Assembly: GCF_033568475.1 (NCBI RefSeq)
Contig: NC_133122.1
Span: 146,148,861-146,212,860, forward strand
DNA length: 64,000 nucleotides
Direction of reading: 5' to 3'
Source: Henckelia pumila
Lineage: Eukaryota; Streptophyta; Magnoliopsida; Lamiales; Gesneriaceae
Below the pieces are notes generated by a model. The model was not told where the DNA came from. It did no database searches and saw nothing but the letters and a program-made list of their open reading frames with translations. Made by a program: the position numbers and the translations under genes. This document shows, one piece after another, positions 25,082 through 38,279 of the stretch. The number at the start of each line of letters is the position of its first letter. Position 1 is the first letter of the stretch.

Positions 25082-27789
25082 TTACTCGCCTTCCCAACCA
25101 AGTTGACGGGCTCTTCGTTCCCAAAGCAAAGTTATCTTCTTTTCTTTGGTGAGTAGCACCACAGCTCGTTCCCGGGCTCCCTCACAAGTTTCCGTGGCAA
25201 TATTGCATTTTTCGGCTTCCCTTTGATACTGAGAAGCCAATCTTCTTGCCTCACCGAAGGTGATGTTCATGTGTCGGGAACTCTCTTCATCGACAGTTTC
25301 TTGCAATTTCAGCTCTTCCGATAACAAGTCAACAAATTGCTTCTCCATCTCCTCCTTGAGATCAGGGTCATCTTTCCCACAATCTATTTCAATGAAAATT
25401 TGTCGATCAAATTATTTATGATTCAGAAGAGAAGCTATGCAATGCTCTTCATCAAAATGAAACTCTAATATCATAACACTGAGCATGTTTGGTTTCATCT
25501 ATTATACCCCTACTGATCCTGGAAATGAAACAAAAAAATACACTCTTATTTTCATTCTCCACCCCCAATGCCCTGCCACCAATTTTCAAATATCCCAACC
25601 TTATGATTTGAGGTTTCACTACTCCTCAAAATACTATATTATTTTACTATATTTTAAAATTTTAACAGAGTCTGTATACTGTTAAAAATTAATAAATCTA
25701 CAATGAGACATCACTAACTCAACATGATATGATTTCGGGCTATGAAGTTGATTAGACTGTCAAAAGTAGAAGAAATAAATGAAACTAAACATACTCCTTA
25801 CCTGTAACAGAAAGATTAGCCAATCCTGCAGAATAAAGGAAAACAAAGTTGAGTGTGTCGATGAATCCGGTATTCTTATAACAAGATGAATATTTTGAAA
25901 TTTTAAATGTAAGCAGACAAGACAATAAATGTAAAAGCATAAGAAGAGCATGAAAGAGATGCTCAAATCTTCCCTGACAATCCGGCATAGTATTGACAAG
26001 AAAATGACAAGGAAGTAGATTAAGAAAGAGGTTGTCTGGTGACAAAAAACAGAATGAGAAAATGGCATGACAACAAATGTCAGATTGATTTAAAAATAAA
26101 TCTCAATCACCATTCAATCCTCCTACTGTAACTTGTGAACATTAAGATTGAGGCGTTCTTCATTTATCGTAAGAACTCGTAAGAACCTGCATCACTCACA
26201 ATTACATCGCATATCCACACCAATCTTATATTTTCCATAAACACCATTTAAATAGTTGTCAAAGCTACAATACAAAAGAAGCATATGTGTGACCGGAGAT
26301 GCAAAGTCTAACAACTCCTCCGGCATTGCATGACTTTGTACAACATTTATAAATCTGACTTTGGATTTATGTCTCTATCAGACAAAAATGGCTCTGATAT
26401 TCTCATATGCAACCCCTTCAAAGAACAAATAAAAGAAACGTAGTAAAATATCAGGACCTCCGTGAAGGTTGAATTGGTTCTTATAAATGGAATCTTGTAA
26501 TCCATACATCAGCTAATCTTGGAGAGGTGCGTGAGAATAATTAGAAACCGTAATTTGTACTGAGTGGCACAGAAGAAGAGCTTATAGAGTTGACAAAGAT
26601 ATTCAGTTTTTGGTTGTTTTGTCAGTTCTATTCCGAATGAAAAGAAATTCACAAAGATATCAAACAAACACCAAGTGTCGAGACAGCATGGTTGTAACTT
26701 GTAAGATTGCATATCCCTGTATCATTCCTTTTTTGTAGGAATTCTATCCATACGATTACAACACTGCTCAGAATCTTCTTCACAGTTGTAATGTTAACAG
26801 GAAAACTACCCACCATTTACGCGATACGATAGAAGGGGAGATGTACTAACTTTTCCTTAATTACGATGTCGAGACAAAACCAAATCCCATGTATCCTTTG
26901 ATTTCATTGACAATAAAGTGATAAGCTCAAACAGTCAGGACCATTCATAAGCTATACACCAACTCATCCAAGAGATTAACTGTAATAATTCCATCGCATG
27001 AGATATCATCTAATTGCATCATCTTTCATAATATCTTGAAGCCATCATTTCAGTTAAATAACTTGATCAACCGTTCTGATTTCTGAACTTCGAAACCCCA
27101 CCAGTGGTGAGTGACGAATCAAGGGAATTTACTATGCTAGTGGTCAGTTTTGCATCAGAATGTGTGTGATTAATCAATATTCATCACATAAACAAGTAAC
27201 AAATATGAGTAACCCACGTGATGGCACTAGCACAACACTTCAGGACACAATTCTTGTTTTTGGTGATCGCAAGACAAACTAGTAGGATTAAATCAACACA
27301 TGAAAATTGCTCCCTTTTGTACTGCAAGAAAATAAGAACCCCTACTTACTGGAGCTTGGAGTGTGATCTCCGAAGGCACAAACATCACAAAGCTTAGAAA
27401 GGGGATGGAAAAAAAAAAGATGTTTAGTAACAAATCCAGCTATACCCAGATAAAATTCCCATTTTAGCATGGAGGAAATCATCTTAGAAATAGTAATAGT
27501 CGATTTATAAGGAGGAACACCAAAATAATCAAGATATTACACCATGTCCCATGAACCCAGAAACTGAAACCATCAAAAAGCACAAAGGAGAGATCATACC
27601 AGGTGCAATCTGAAAAAGGGATTGAGGTGGGGCACAATTGCAGATGCACGGAGGACAAGCTGAAGAAGCTTTCAATTTCAAACCCTTGTTGAATTTGAAA
27701 TACAGAGCAGGGCCACACACACAAAGTGCAGAAACTACAGCAAAGATCACCAAGCAACAGCGCAGGCAAGCCCCAGATCTTCTGTTCAT
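25082..27789 (-). CDS. DUF1068 family membrane-anchored coiled-coil protein
   Basis: On the minus strand the exons are 27789-27600, 25825-25802 and 25383-25082, giving 171 residues, the usual size for this plant family. Residues 13-31 form a hydrophobic N-terminal segment (VIFAVVSALCVCGPALYF), probably a signal anchor. A cysteine-rich CPPCICNC follows at 45-52. The C-terminal part (from about residue 75) is charged and helical, with the family signature 'HMNITFGEARRLASQYQREA' and the ending WERRARQLGWEGE. Exon 2 is only 24 bp and encodes GLANLSVT; its existence is supported by phase and by consensus acceptor and donor sites. The molecular function of the family is not known to me. It is convergent with the ARR gene and followed on the same strand by the carboxypeptidase gene upstream. 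Confidence 0.9.
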
Positions 27790-29022
27790 CTTTCCGTGTG
27801 GAAACTAGAAACGATGTGAGATCTACACTGGCTTCATTAAATGTCACAGCTTTCAATTTATCATCATATCATATATATATATAAAAAAAACTTTTTTATT
27901 TTATTTTTTAAAAATGTGTATAAAGTCATGTTGATGTAAAATAAAAGTTTTTTGTTAAAAAAAATTATTAGATTTTTTTTTTAAAAAATTAGAGTTTATA
28001 ACTTATAAGTGATTTTAGTTTTAAAAAATTTATTATTATTATATGCTCTTATATCACTTTTATTGAGAGCTGCCAGAGTTTAGATAAAATAAATTGTGGT
28101 AAAAAAAATTAAATAAAAAATAAACAAATCACATGAGAGAGAGATTTTTTTTTTTTTTACATAATTTTAAAAACTTATCTTAAAATCGACCGAAAAAATT
28201 CTATGCCTAAAATCCTTTAAAAAAAAAAATGGTACTTTGGTAGTCAAATATAAATTATTAGTTCTACTTGAATACGTTTAGCTCGTTTGAGATGACAATT
28301 ATTATCCATTGGTCTTTGGGGAGCACAAGCTCAAATAGTAATTTTCATATCGAAAATTTATATAATATAGTATAACTGATATCAGTAATAATACAATATA
28401 TGGTAAACTTTTTCTTGTAGAAAAATAATTTTTTAAATAATTTCGTTAGCACGTACCCTCATAAAATGAAAGAATTTGATTGATTTTTTAACAAGTAAAT
28501 AAAAGAATTCGATCTTTTGAAATTTTGCTACCATAATCATTGTGCTCATCCATAATCAACTAATATTCAGACATTAACTAACAATTAAAAAGAGTAATTA
28601 TGTCCCATTAAGAAAACGAGTAATAATGTAATTTAGGTAACTAGACATCCTATTATTCTTCTAAAATTTAAATTTAAGACCATGAAACATTTATTAAACT
28701 AATTATATGATTTTTTTTTGTATTAATAACATTTTTTTTATTTTTTTTTACACCGCTATTTCAATTTCATAAATTAACCACTGTAATTTTAAAATTTTTA
28801 AAAAATACTTCATTATTTGTTTTAAGCAAATCTAAAATTACATCACGACCATATAAACATAAAATCCCTTTTACGTGCCAATAATCCAGTAAAAGAAATG
28901 AAACATTCCAAAAGATCCAAGATTAGTGTTTGAGCTATACATGACTTCCTTAGTTCTTTGTAACATGTTTTTCGCATTTTAACTTGATGCAGATATTATT
29001 ACAACAATCTATTCAATCTGCT
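27790..29022. other. Intergenic DNA between DUF1068 and PRCP genes
   Basis: Probably contains the DUF1068 promoter (near 27790-27900, where a short TA-run occurs at 27873-27883) and the 3' flank of the carboxypeptidase gene. Otherwise AT-rich with poly-A and poly-T tracts and no gene. Confidence 0.55.
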
Positions 29023-32000
29023 TCAATTCAGATCAAGATGGTAATCTGATATCCATCTCTTGATGATCTCAACTTCTTGATTTCTCTGATGAATTAGCCA
29101 TTCAGGATCGCTGCTCGTTGCGGCGCGTAAATCTGTGTGGTGTGCCCCTGTTCCGAGCAAATGTGATATTACTAATGAGTCTAATGACAATAGTACTAAG
29201 GCTGTGTTATTGGGACGATTGGATTCGATAAAATATTTAAAATGACTCCATGTTTAGGAAATAACTGGCGCAAGATTTATAATACATAGTTAAATAGATT
29301 TATCCACACAAATTAACAAATGGATCTGTTTTTATGAATTTGAATTCCTTGTATTTATATCCATCAATCCAAATAGAACCAAATTACCTTGCTCTGCCAC
29401 GAGTGCCACAATGCTAGCAGATATGTTCTTCAGCACACTAAATAGAGTCAAAAACGATAACATCAGATAAATAATTAAACAATATGATTCTAATGAATGC
29501 AGTGAGTGCATGATGCATCAATATGATATCCAAGCTCGCTTCATGACTTGACGCCCTTCTAGAAGACGTAGGAGCCACCTCCCGACGCAGGTGGATCGAC
29601 CAGTCAAGCCGTGACTAGGAAGCTACCAAAATGTCTCTATTAAATTTCAGTGAATCAAAAGATTTGTAAAGTTTTTTTTTATAGTTCTGTTTGATAAAAA
29701 TAAGATGGAAGCTACCAAAATGTCTCTATTAAATTATCCAGATTGTTTCCAACTGACCTGCCCCTGCTCCATGGGTCTTGCAATCCACTGGAAAATATAA
29801 TATTGCTGCCGAATCTCTTCAGAACTTGTTCGATGTTCTGCGTAGAATAGGGAGCTTACAAATGAATAGAAATAAGCTTATCATATTAAAATCTAGAAGA
29901 AAACAACTGTTTTTCAAGAAGAATATAAAATATAAACAAGATTGGCACATTAACTTCTCGGAAATTATCACATCAATAAAAGAACAATTACAAAAGACTT
30001 ATTACTAGCACATGATATTTGAATTGGACACTCACAGTCCCACCAAATTCAGTGGTGATCCAGTGACGTCGGGGCTTCACTCCATACTTTTTCGAGCAAT
30101 CCATTGCGTAATCTTCGTAACTGAATGAAGATGGAGGGAACATGCTCTCATTGGACACTATCATTGGCATAACCATCTCTGTACATGCCTAAACATGATT
30201 TGTTCATCAAGAAGATGAATAAAAAAAACATATGAATTCATTCATTCAGTATTTCGACAGTTAATTATTATTCAGGAATTTCGTCTACCTGCCAGTCCCA
30301 ACCATGAAGTCCATGATCATCAGTTTCATCTTCCAATTTGAAGCATTTTTCGGTCTTGGAGTAGTTATAATACAAGCTAGCAGCTGCGAAAACTCTGCTA
30401 AGCTTTGTTTCTCCCAGCTTAGATCCATCAATGATTTTGCACATCTTCTCAGAAAAGAAAGAAAAATATTAATCAATACAAGGGATCCGAAAATCTTCAA
30501 AACACCAGTTTGTCTATGGAAATGAATAATATCTATCTATGTGATCCACATTGCACCTCTTTCACAGGGTAGGCTGGCAATGGCTTCATAAAATTAGCTT
30601 GTGTTGGATAATTCACCATTGCTGTGTAAATGAAGGCTTCCCACAGCCAGCTTCGGGCCGATTCAATTGAAGTAATTTCTCTGAAACACGAGGCAGGCAT
30701 GTTATAAAGAAGTTACTTTAGTTTGTTCAACTAAAGTAAAGTTCCAAGCAGTTTGCTAATCAGGTAAAAGCCATAACTTGTGAGTGAAAAATATGCTTTC
30801 AGACCAATTATATTGTTTTTTCTTCCTTGAAACTTACTTGCAAGCTCTGAAATGGCGACTAAGTTCAGCTAAACTTTCTTTGTGCGGGGAAATAGCATCC
30901 AATTCTGCCCAACTCTGTTTGATCACTTCATAGCAATTTAAGCTTACATCCTGTTCGAAATGAGTTGATTCAAACATCATTTTTTTTAGGAAGAATTCAC
31001 TACTTTTTGAGTTCTGTAATCTGTTATTTAGCTAGAAAATACCTTGAAATCTTGAGAAACAGCATCATAGAAGCTAGACCATGGTGTAATGCCATCAAAT
31101 TGCAAGATTGGGGCAGAAGATGCCAGTGCACCAATGGCTACATGCGGGTATTTTAGCCTAAACCAAGCACCAAGCACTGCAGACGGTGGAATTTGGAATT
31201 GAAAATACCGTTTTAGTGTTTGGCAAGTAAGGATTTCAATCCCCAAACTCAGAAAATTAGAGGCAATCCCCAAATTTGTTGTAATATCATCAGTTTTTAT
31301 AACCTTGTCAATAAGTAGTCAGCAAATTATGGCTAAAATTAAACACTTTGATGAAAATAGGATCAAAATAATCAAAAGTTAGCTATCAATATAAGTTTGA
31401 TTAGTTGTTATATGACTCAAAAAGAAAAAAAAAATAAAATTACACGACAAAAATATCTTTTAACTTTTATCCATGGGGAATTTTTCCATAATTCTCCTAC
31501 ATTATCGTTGTGTTTAAATTTTTACAGCTTTTGGCATGTGAAAATGGTACCAACAATCACAATATATATCGATATATATTATATCGAGCTATATATAGAA
31601 CAAATTAACATCTTCTCCACGGAATGCACTTGGAGAAGACTACAAAAATATAATTAGCTGTAATGCAGAGCATATATATGACAAACAAAAGCCACGTGAA
31701 GTGCTGCAGGAGTCCCACAATTAAACTTCAATTCTACAGATATCTAGAGAGGGAGTGGAGGATTTATCCGATGTTTTTTTTTTTTTTTGTGTGTGTGTTA
31801 TTATCCTAAAAATTGATTCACTGATTATTGTAACGCATTATATCACATGAAAAATATATACGTGACCCGTCTATTACCTTTGAATCAACCTTGGGGTGCT
31901 ACGATATCGTTCAGAATTTTGGGTTCCAAAATGTTAGATAACGTATTTTTATAATTTTTTTTATGGAAGGCTAAAATATAAAGTTTTTCTAAAAATTTAA

Positions 32001-33311
32001 AAAAAAGATATAATATCATGATATTATGTTACTTACTTCCCCCATAGGATCCTCCAAAAACCACAACAGGGGATGCCTCAGAAGATAAGTTTTGCTTCAA
32101 ACTTGTGATCAGAACTGCGTAATCAGCCAATGCTTGCTGTGAATTCAAGTATCCCAATGTCTTTGCCGACTTGTAAGAGTTCTTTCCGAAAGGTAGCGAT
32201 TCTCCATAGAACCTATGCTACAAGTCAAAATTTATATATATAAAAAAAAAACAAAAAGAGAGAAAAATCAGCTTTAAACATCATGCTTTGATTAAGTTAA
32301 AACCCTTTTAGAGAATAAAATAAAATAAAATCATTATTTCAGGTCTTAAATAGTGATCATTTAATTTTCCTGCAAATTTACTTGAATGTTGAGCCACATG
32401 CACATAGCTAAAAGCATGGACGGATTCAGAAATTGGGGTAAGGGTATACTTCAACTTAATATAACAAATCATATATTATTATCAAAAAATTATTATATAA
32501 ATCATTACATCCTATGTTTAATAAAGTTGTGTCCAAGAATTAAAGAAATCGACGGAGCTTTGGGCGTGGAAAACGTGGATTTTAATAGTCTAAGTAAAAC
32601 ACTTAAATATATAAGTAATTTTAAAAAAAAAAATTTGGGTTGAGCTGATCTAAGCTAGATCATTCTTTGTTAAAAGGCCATTTATAGAGAAGCTGCATGT
32701 AAGTAGTTGCGGTGACGAAGGAAATTAAGGTAGTGTTTGGGAAAGCTTCTTGGAAACACTTCTCAACTTTTTTTTTCTAAAATTTTAAAATTTTGTGAAA
32801 TTTTGTAAAGAAAAAGGCGAGAAGTAATTCCTAGAAGCTTTCTAACCACTACATAAGACTAGCCTATGAGCAAAGTTTACGAAATTTGAAACTTTTTTAT
32901 GAGATATACCTCGATGAAAACTAGGAGGGCGTGAAATTTTGGAGCAATGTCGAGTAGGAAGCCGGTGTTTTCAGCAAACCAATCAATATCTCCTTCATTC
33001 CCAGTGTAAACAAAGATGGGGTCTCCAATATTTCCCCAGTGCTGGCTGTTGATCAGGTACTTCTGATAGAAAATCTTGTAACTCTGGGGATTAAATGTGA
33101 AGTGATCTAAGATTTGAGGGAAATAACGGGTTTCGTACGGCGTTTTTGGCTTCGAAATCTTTGCATAATTATTCTTTAGTGAAGACTGGCGAATCCCAGG
33201 AAGATAAGCTGGAAGTACTGATGCTGCTGATAGAATTACAGTAGCATTAATGAGAATTAGTAGCAGAAATAGAAGGGATGAAAATGGAGCCATGTGAGTT
33301 TGATTCTCCAT
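29023..33311 (-). CDS. PRCP: Lysosomal Pro-X carboxypeptidase-like serine peptidase (family S28)
   Basis: Ten exons on the minus strand: 33311-32910, 32217-32037, 31176-31043, 30950-30838, 30680-30557, 30444-30289, 30188-30036, 29837-29758, 29437-29388 and 29147-29023. All have GT/AG introns and phases that match, giving 505 residues, normal for the family. Residues 10-30 are a hydrophobic signal peptide; Met7 is an alternative start. The nucleophile motif GGSYGGML spans the exon 2/3 junction, with Ser191 predicted catalytic. Asp442 (GLQDPWSRG) and His467 or His468 (QGAHHTDL) would complete the triad. The N-terminal text [11 protein letters not shown] and '[11 protein letters not shown]' is typical. 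The family releases a C-terminal residue following proline and acts in the secretory or vacuolar/lysosomal compartment; that role here is inferred. I see no break in the frame. Confidence 0.93.
29618..29735. repeat. 29-bp direct repeat in a PRCP intron
   Basis: A 29-bp unit beginning ggaagctaccaaaatgtc occurs at 29618-29646 and 29707-29735. Just before it, about 29529-29617 contains inverted words (catgacttgac / gtcaagccgtg), so this may be the scar of a small insertion. Confidence 0.8.
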
Positions 33312-33820
33312 TGGTGCTGTACGTATATGTGATAATTTGTGTGCGGAGAAGAGAGTTTCACAACTTTGGACAAATTTTATTTATGTTTTTTTTTTTTATC
33401 TTGAAATGTGAGAGATTTATTTTTACAGTTTGTGTTGTGTCAAATTCAGACCATATATGTCTTTATACGAAATTATTTCGACAGCTTTAGTTTTGGATTA
33501 TTCTCGGAAGATATCGTCGAGATGTGATGATACTTGTGGTTGAATTGTAGGTACGACGTGATGCTGCAACATTGACAGTTCAATTGGATATCTAATTTGA
33601 GACGTTTAAATTAAAGACTAAGATCGTCGTTGTTCTAAATAAGTGGAGTTTCGCATGGAAAGGAAAAGGTTAATAATATATAGTAGTTGGATGACCATGT
33701 TCTTTGATGTTTTCCGATTTGCATGAAGAATTTAGATGGTCATGAATATCATATATTTTTAATCTATATATATATATATATACAAAAATGATCTCATGCA
33801 TTCTAAAGTGCAGAAAATTT
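33312..33820. other. PRCP upstream region
   Basis: Likely 5' UTR and promoter of the carboxypeptidase gene (reading leftward). No specific element could be assigned. A (TA)n run lies at about 33767-33782. Confidence 0.45.
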
Positions 33821-33990
33821 GTGAGCGACCACTAAAATCCAAGTTTTAATGATTTTTTTTTATTTTTTTGCACGTAGTGGTCGCTCACATATTCTCTACG
33901 CCCTAAAATGTGTGCGACCATTAAAATCCGGTAGTGGGTTTTAGTTGTGAAAAAAAAAATCACTAAAACCCACGTTAGTGGTCGCACACA
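33821..33990. repeat. Two adjacent related hairpins
   Basis: Hairpin 1: gtgagcgaccacta (33821-33834) pairs exactly with tagtggtcgctcac (33875-33888). Hairpin 2: tgtgtgcgaccattaa (33909-33924) pairs with ttagtggtcgcacaca (33975-33990) with one mismatch, and an inner pair gtgggttttagt / actaaaacccac extends it. The arms of the two hairpins resemble each other, so this looks like a duplicated foldback element. Confidence 0.8.
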
Positions 33991-35155
33991 ATTTTTCTGG
34001 AATCGGAGCTATATATATATATATATGATAATATTTTTAGCGGAGTCATGCATCACATCATACATAATATGATATAATAACAATATTCGATGTAAAAGTA
34101 GACATCCAAGAGTCAAACACCAGTCGTTCACCGACACTCTGCTTGATTGGATATGCCCACCAATTTAATTAAGAAGGGTTGTGATTTTTGGGAAAAAAAA
34201 ATTCAAGAGTTTCCTTGGAATTTAATTTTTTTTTTTGCAATTAGTATGATTTATATTATAAAATAGAGATAATATTATAGTTATGAATTTTTTATTTTGG
34301 CGATGGATGATAATAGTATGAAATTTTAGTTTGGTGAAGGATAATAATAGTAATTTTATGATTAAAAATAGGAATAAAAGGTAAAGTTTTTCATTATGGG
34401 TATACATAATTATCCTTTTATTTCATATAAATAAGATAAAAATTAGGATTATATGTCATTTTACAACAAATTAAAGAAAAGGACAGAGATGAAAAAATGC
34501 ACAAGACAATTGTGATTTAATTTGTGTCTACCTTCCACATATAACGTACTTTCATTTTAATTAGGTCTCTTGAATCTTATAAGTTATAACTTCCAACTTT
34601 ACTGTTAATTGTCCAATACTGTCATATATAAGTTTTGTAAGGAATTATTAAAAATTTAAGACTGATTATAAATTTGGTAACAAAAAAAAATCCTAAAAAA
34701 ATAACCAGATAAATTTAGAAATCCAATTATTAAACTTATAATAACATTAGATAAATTTTTTTTGTAATTTATTAATTTGTCCTCATAATAGAACTATGAA
34801 ATATATCATCATAATAAATATTTTAAATAAATCTCGGACTTTCGAACTTTATTTCTTTCTTTTTCTTTCTTTTTTTTTAATTTTTTTAAATTTATTTTTT
34901 TCTAAAAAAAATAAACTAGATAATATTTATCTATATATTATCTATTACCTATCTAAAAGTGTGAATAAAAGGGTAAAGTTTTACAATTGTGAATCTACAA
35001 CTTTGTTTTTTATTCTACACAAATTTATGTAAAAATAAATACATATTATAAGGATATAAATGTAAAAGTTAAATATTGGCTAGGACATAAAAGCAATATA
35101 TTATATTACTTATCTATCTATATCATCAATCATCAATCATCAATCATCAATCATC

Positions 35156-35193
<38 letters not shown>

Positions 35194-35650
35194 ATCATCA
35201 ATCATCAATTATCAATTATAAAAGTGTGAACCAATGTCAAAGTTTTTCGTTGTGTATTTTCAATGTTGTCATTGGTTAGTACACACTTGATAAATTCTAC
35301 GAGGATACTTTTATAAAATCAATCATTATGATAAGGTTAAAATTGACAATGTGTGAATATTAGATAAGGTTCCAGTTTTCAAAAAGATTGAATACCAAAA
35401 TACTTTAGTTTTTATTTTCTTGTAGATAAAGTGAAAATATTTTTTTCACAAAAATTTTAATTAAATTAAATATTTATCCAGTTTTCTAAAAGATTGAAAC
35501 ACCAAAATACTTTAGTTTTTATTTATTTGTAGATGGAATGACATATTTCAACAAAAAAATCTTATGTATTATAATTTGCGTAAGGACCTATTGAACTAAA
35601 TAATTATATCATTAGTTCATAAATATAATAAAATATTAGATTTTTAAACG

Positions 35651-35696
<46 letters not shown>

Positions 35697-36663
35697 TAAA
35701 TTACACATCGGTGTTGAAATAAATCAATTCATGTAGAGTCAAGTTTTTATCCAGAATAATAATAAAAAACAAACCAACACACAAATATCATATATGTAAA
35801 AGTTGAAATTTAAAAAATTAACTATTTTTCCTCCTCAAAAAATCTAAAAACTATAAAAATTATTTTATGAGATGATGTTACAATTAACGAAGGAATATTT
35901 TTACAAGAGTTGGAGATGAATATCTTCAATTGTTTTTAGCAAAACTATAAGATTGATATTATTTAAATATTATTAAAGTCTGTAAATATATCTATGTTAA
36001 TCAATCTACTACGGGTTAGTTAATAAATCAAAAAAAGAAGACTAGAAAAATTATGGATGACACGTCTCGCATTAAATTAAAGATCCTGTAAAAAAAATTA
36101 CATATATTGATGCAAATTTTCAATCAGATGAATGAATAAAAAAAAATGCAACAAAACGGTTGAGATAAAATATGAAATGTTAACATTTGTAATTAAAAAC
36201 ATTCAAAATTCAATCAAAAAATTCAGCAATGATAGCATTGTAAGCAAAAAGAGATATGTAGATTTTGAAAAACAAGAAATCAAAAAGAAAAAAGGATGTA
36301 CAACAAATACATTGATAGTTAAGGATACTGACATACAAGTAATGAAAGACGATAACATACCAGAATGCAGATGAGAATGATGAAATTATTGTTATTCTTT
36401 GCAAGCAAATATTTTTAGCATAAAAAAGAGACCGTCTGATTAAATAATCACGATACAAAAATGCAAATGATTGATGAAGATAGTATCACAAGAATTGTTA
36501 TTAAAGATGATGATAATAATGATTCTTTCATGGAGAATAAAAAACACATGATATGAAAAATCGTTAAAGAGAGAAAAATCCTAAATATAAAATAAAAAAT
36601 ATATTTTACGCAATAATTTAAATTAATGTATAGAAAGTATTATCTATACCAATTTTTTTTCCA
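33991..36663. other. Long AT-rich intergenic stretch with microsatellites
   Basis: No gene. It contains an (ATC)/(ATCA)n tract at about 35122-35217 and a (TA)n run at 35656-35692. Open frames here (for example 36132-36374) are lysine/asparagine-rich by composition only. Confidence 0.65.
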
Positions 36664-36794
36664 TAAATTGTAGTAATCCAGATCCCATTTTAAGATAATA
36701 ATATGTTAAACATGATTAAGAGTTAATATTTAACCAATTCCAGGGATTAGTCGAACTTCAGAATTAAGAATTGGACTTCCATTATTTGGGCCAG

Positions 36795-37090
36795 TTCGGA
36801 CGGTCCGAAGAGGACTTCAGACGATCCGAACTCAGCAACCCGGAGGCTCCGAAGAGGGCTTGTTGACTTCGAAGTTAAGGCAAGTTCGGACGGTCCGAAC
36901 CAGGATCGGACGACCCGAACTCCCTTATGCCAAGCAGGAAGGATTACTCAGCCATGGAATTTGACAAGTGTCATGCATAGGTCACTTCGGACGACCCGAA
37001 GTGGCGATCGGACGGTCCGAACTTGACGTGTTCTGCATGCAGGCGTTGAGCTAGATCGGACGATCCAAACCCGAGTTCGGAGGGTCCGAA
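36795..37090. promoter_or_regulatory. Array of nine palindromic motifs in LTR U3
   Basis: Variants of TTCGGACGGTCCGAA start at about 36795, 36816, 36838, 36885, 36905, 36986, 37007, 37055 and 37076. Most are near-perfect palindromes. The array ends about 20 bp before the TATA box, so a role as promoter-proximal binding sites is a reasonable inference. It is present in the 3' LTR too (about 44367-44662). Confidence 0.75.
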
Positions 37091-37108
37091 CTTGACCGAA
37101 AATTTGCC

Positions 37109-37116
37109 TATAAATA
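37109..37116 (+). promoter_or_regulatory. TATA box of the gypsy LTR
   Basis: cctataaatagg in U3, directly after the palindromic array. The equivalent in the 3' LTR is at 44680-44687. Confidence 0.75.
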
Positions 37117-38174
37117 GGGCTCATTCGGATTCTTTTTGAATTACGAATTCCGAGTTTCCTTCTTCAGTTATATAGTGTGAGATATACACTTGAGGGCCCT
37201 ATCGGTTTATAGTAAGGTTCTGGAATAACCAAAGCGTGGTTATAGTCATCCGGGATTAGCGACTCCAAAGGACTTACGATGGACGAAGATATGGTCCGGG
37301 AATCTATTTAAGTTTTAGGAGTACTTATTATATTAGCTTAGTTAAGGCTTATAGAATATGTGTAGTGATACGGTGAACTTTTGAATATAGGCTTGGAACC
37401 TAGGATCCTACTAGACTTGAACTAGCCTAGAGGTACATACACATTGACTGAGATTGCCAGCGAGTATACATGTTTATGTGTTGCATTTATTTGGCATTAT
37501 TATATGGCATGATATATGATTTACCGTTTTCCATATTCATATGTCATGTGCATATACACGTTGAGCCTATACCTGGTTATACCTGATTATAGAGCCGCTC
37601 AGCTCTATACTTGTTAGTCTGTCACTGAGAGTACCGCGACAGCGGGACATGTATGTCTGACTACTCTAATGTACTAGACGAGTGTGGTTGTACCCAAAGG
37701 TTGATCCGCGAGGTTATATCACTCATGTGGCGCCTGTACTGAGCATGACTTATCGGATGACCCTTTACCAGTCATCACGGTTGCATGCATCATATACATA
37801 TGTTTACTCATGTTTATGTACTGGGCGTTAGCGCTCACATCCTAGTTGTTATCTTGGATACCCTATTCCACGGGGCAGGTCGCAGGATGGACGGAGCCGG
37901 TAGTTCGAGGCAGGACTAGGGAGCAGGAGTCTTGAAGAGTTAGTTATACAGCGGGATTCGATATAGTTGTATAATGTTTACTTACTAGTCTTTTCGATTT
38001 GGTTGTATCACTACTTATAAATAAGCTTGAAACTTTTATACTAAGCTCATATGTAAATTATGGGTTCTGTTTCCGCACGTTTTTCTTTGATTAGTAATTA
38101 TTGCTTTTATTAAGCTTAATGTATGCTATTAGTTGTCAGTTAATAGGTGATACAATGCAGAGTTACTACATTTT

Positions 38175-38186
38175 TGGTATCAGAGC
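38175..38186 (+). other. Primer-binding site, initiator tRNA-Met type
   Basis: tggtatcagagc lies four bases after the 5' LTR and matches the 3' end of plant initiator tRNA-Met, the usual primer for gypsy elements. Confidence 0.9.
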
Positions 38187-38279
38187 ATGCTTAGATTTTG
38201 GGATTAGTACTTGGAATTTAGCCTAGTTTTGAGTAATTATTGCGCATTTGGGATTTTAATGTGCAAATCTTTTCAGATA

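Larger units (their letters stand above)
36669..38170 (+). repeat. 5' LTR of the gypsy element, 1502 bp
   Basis: Begins TGTAGTAA and ends TTACTACA. The start of U3 carries nine palindrome-like motifs (36795-37090), followed by a TATA box. It differs from the 3' LTR by scattered substitutions and by two blocks that the 3' copy lacks. Confidence 0.93.

Noticed and set aside
27479..27856. 125-codon minus-strand frame
   Set aside because: Alternate-frame shadow overlapping exon 1 of the DUF1068 gene; the other frame carries the family motif.
35122..35217. ATC-rich tandem repeats as a minisatellite of interest
   Set aside because: Simple microsatellite expansion without other structure.
36132..36374. 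80-codon Lys/Asn-rich frame
   Set aside because: Composition of AT-rich intergenic DNA; no family resemblance.
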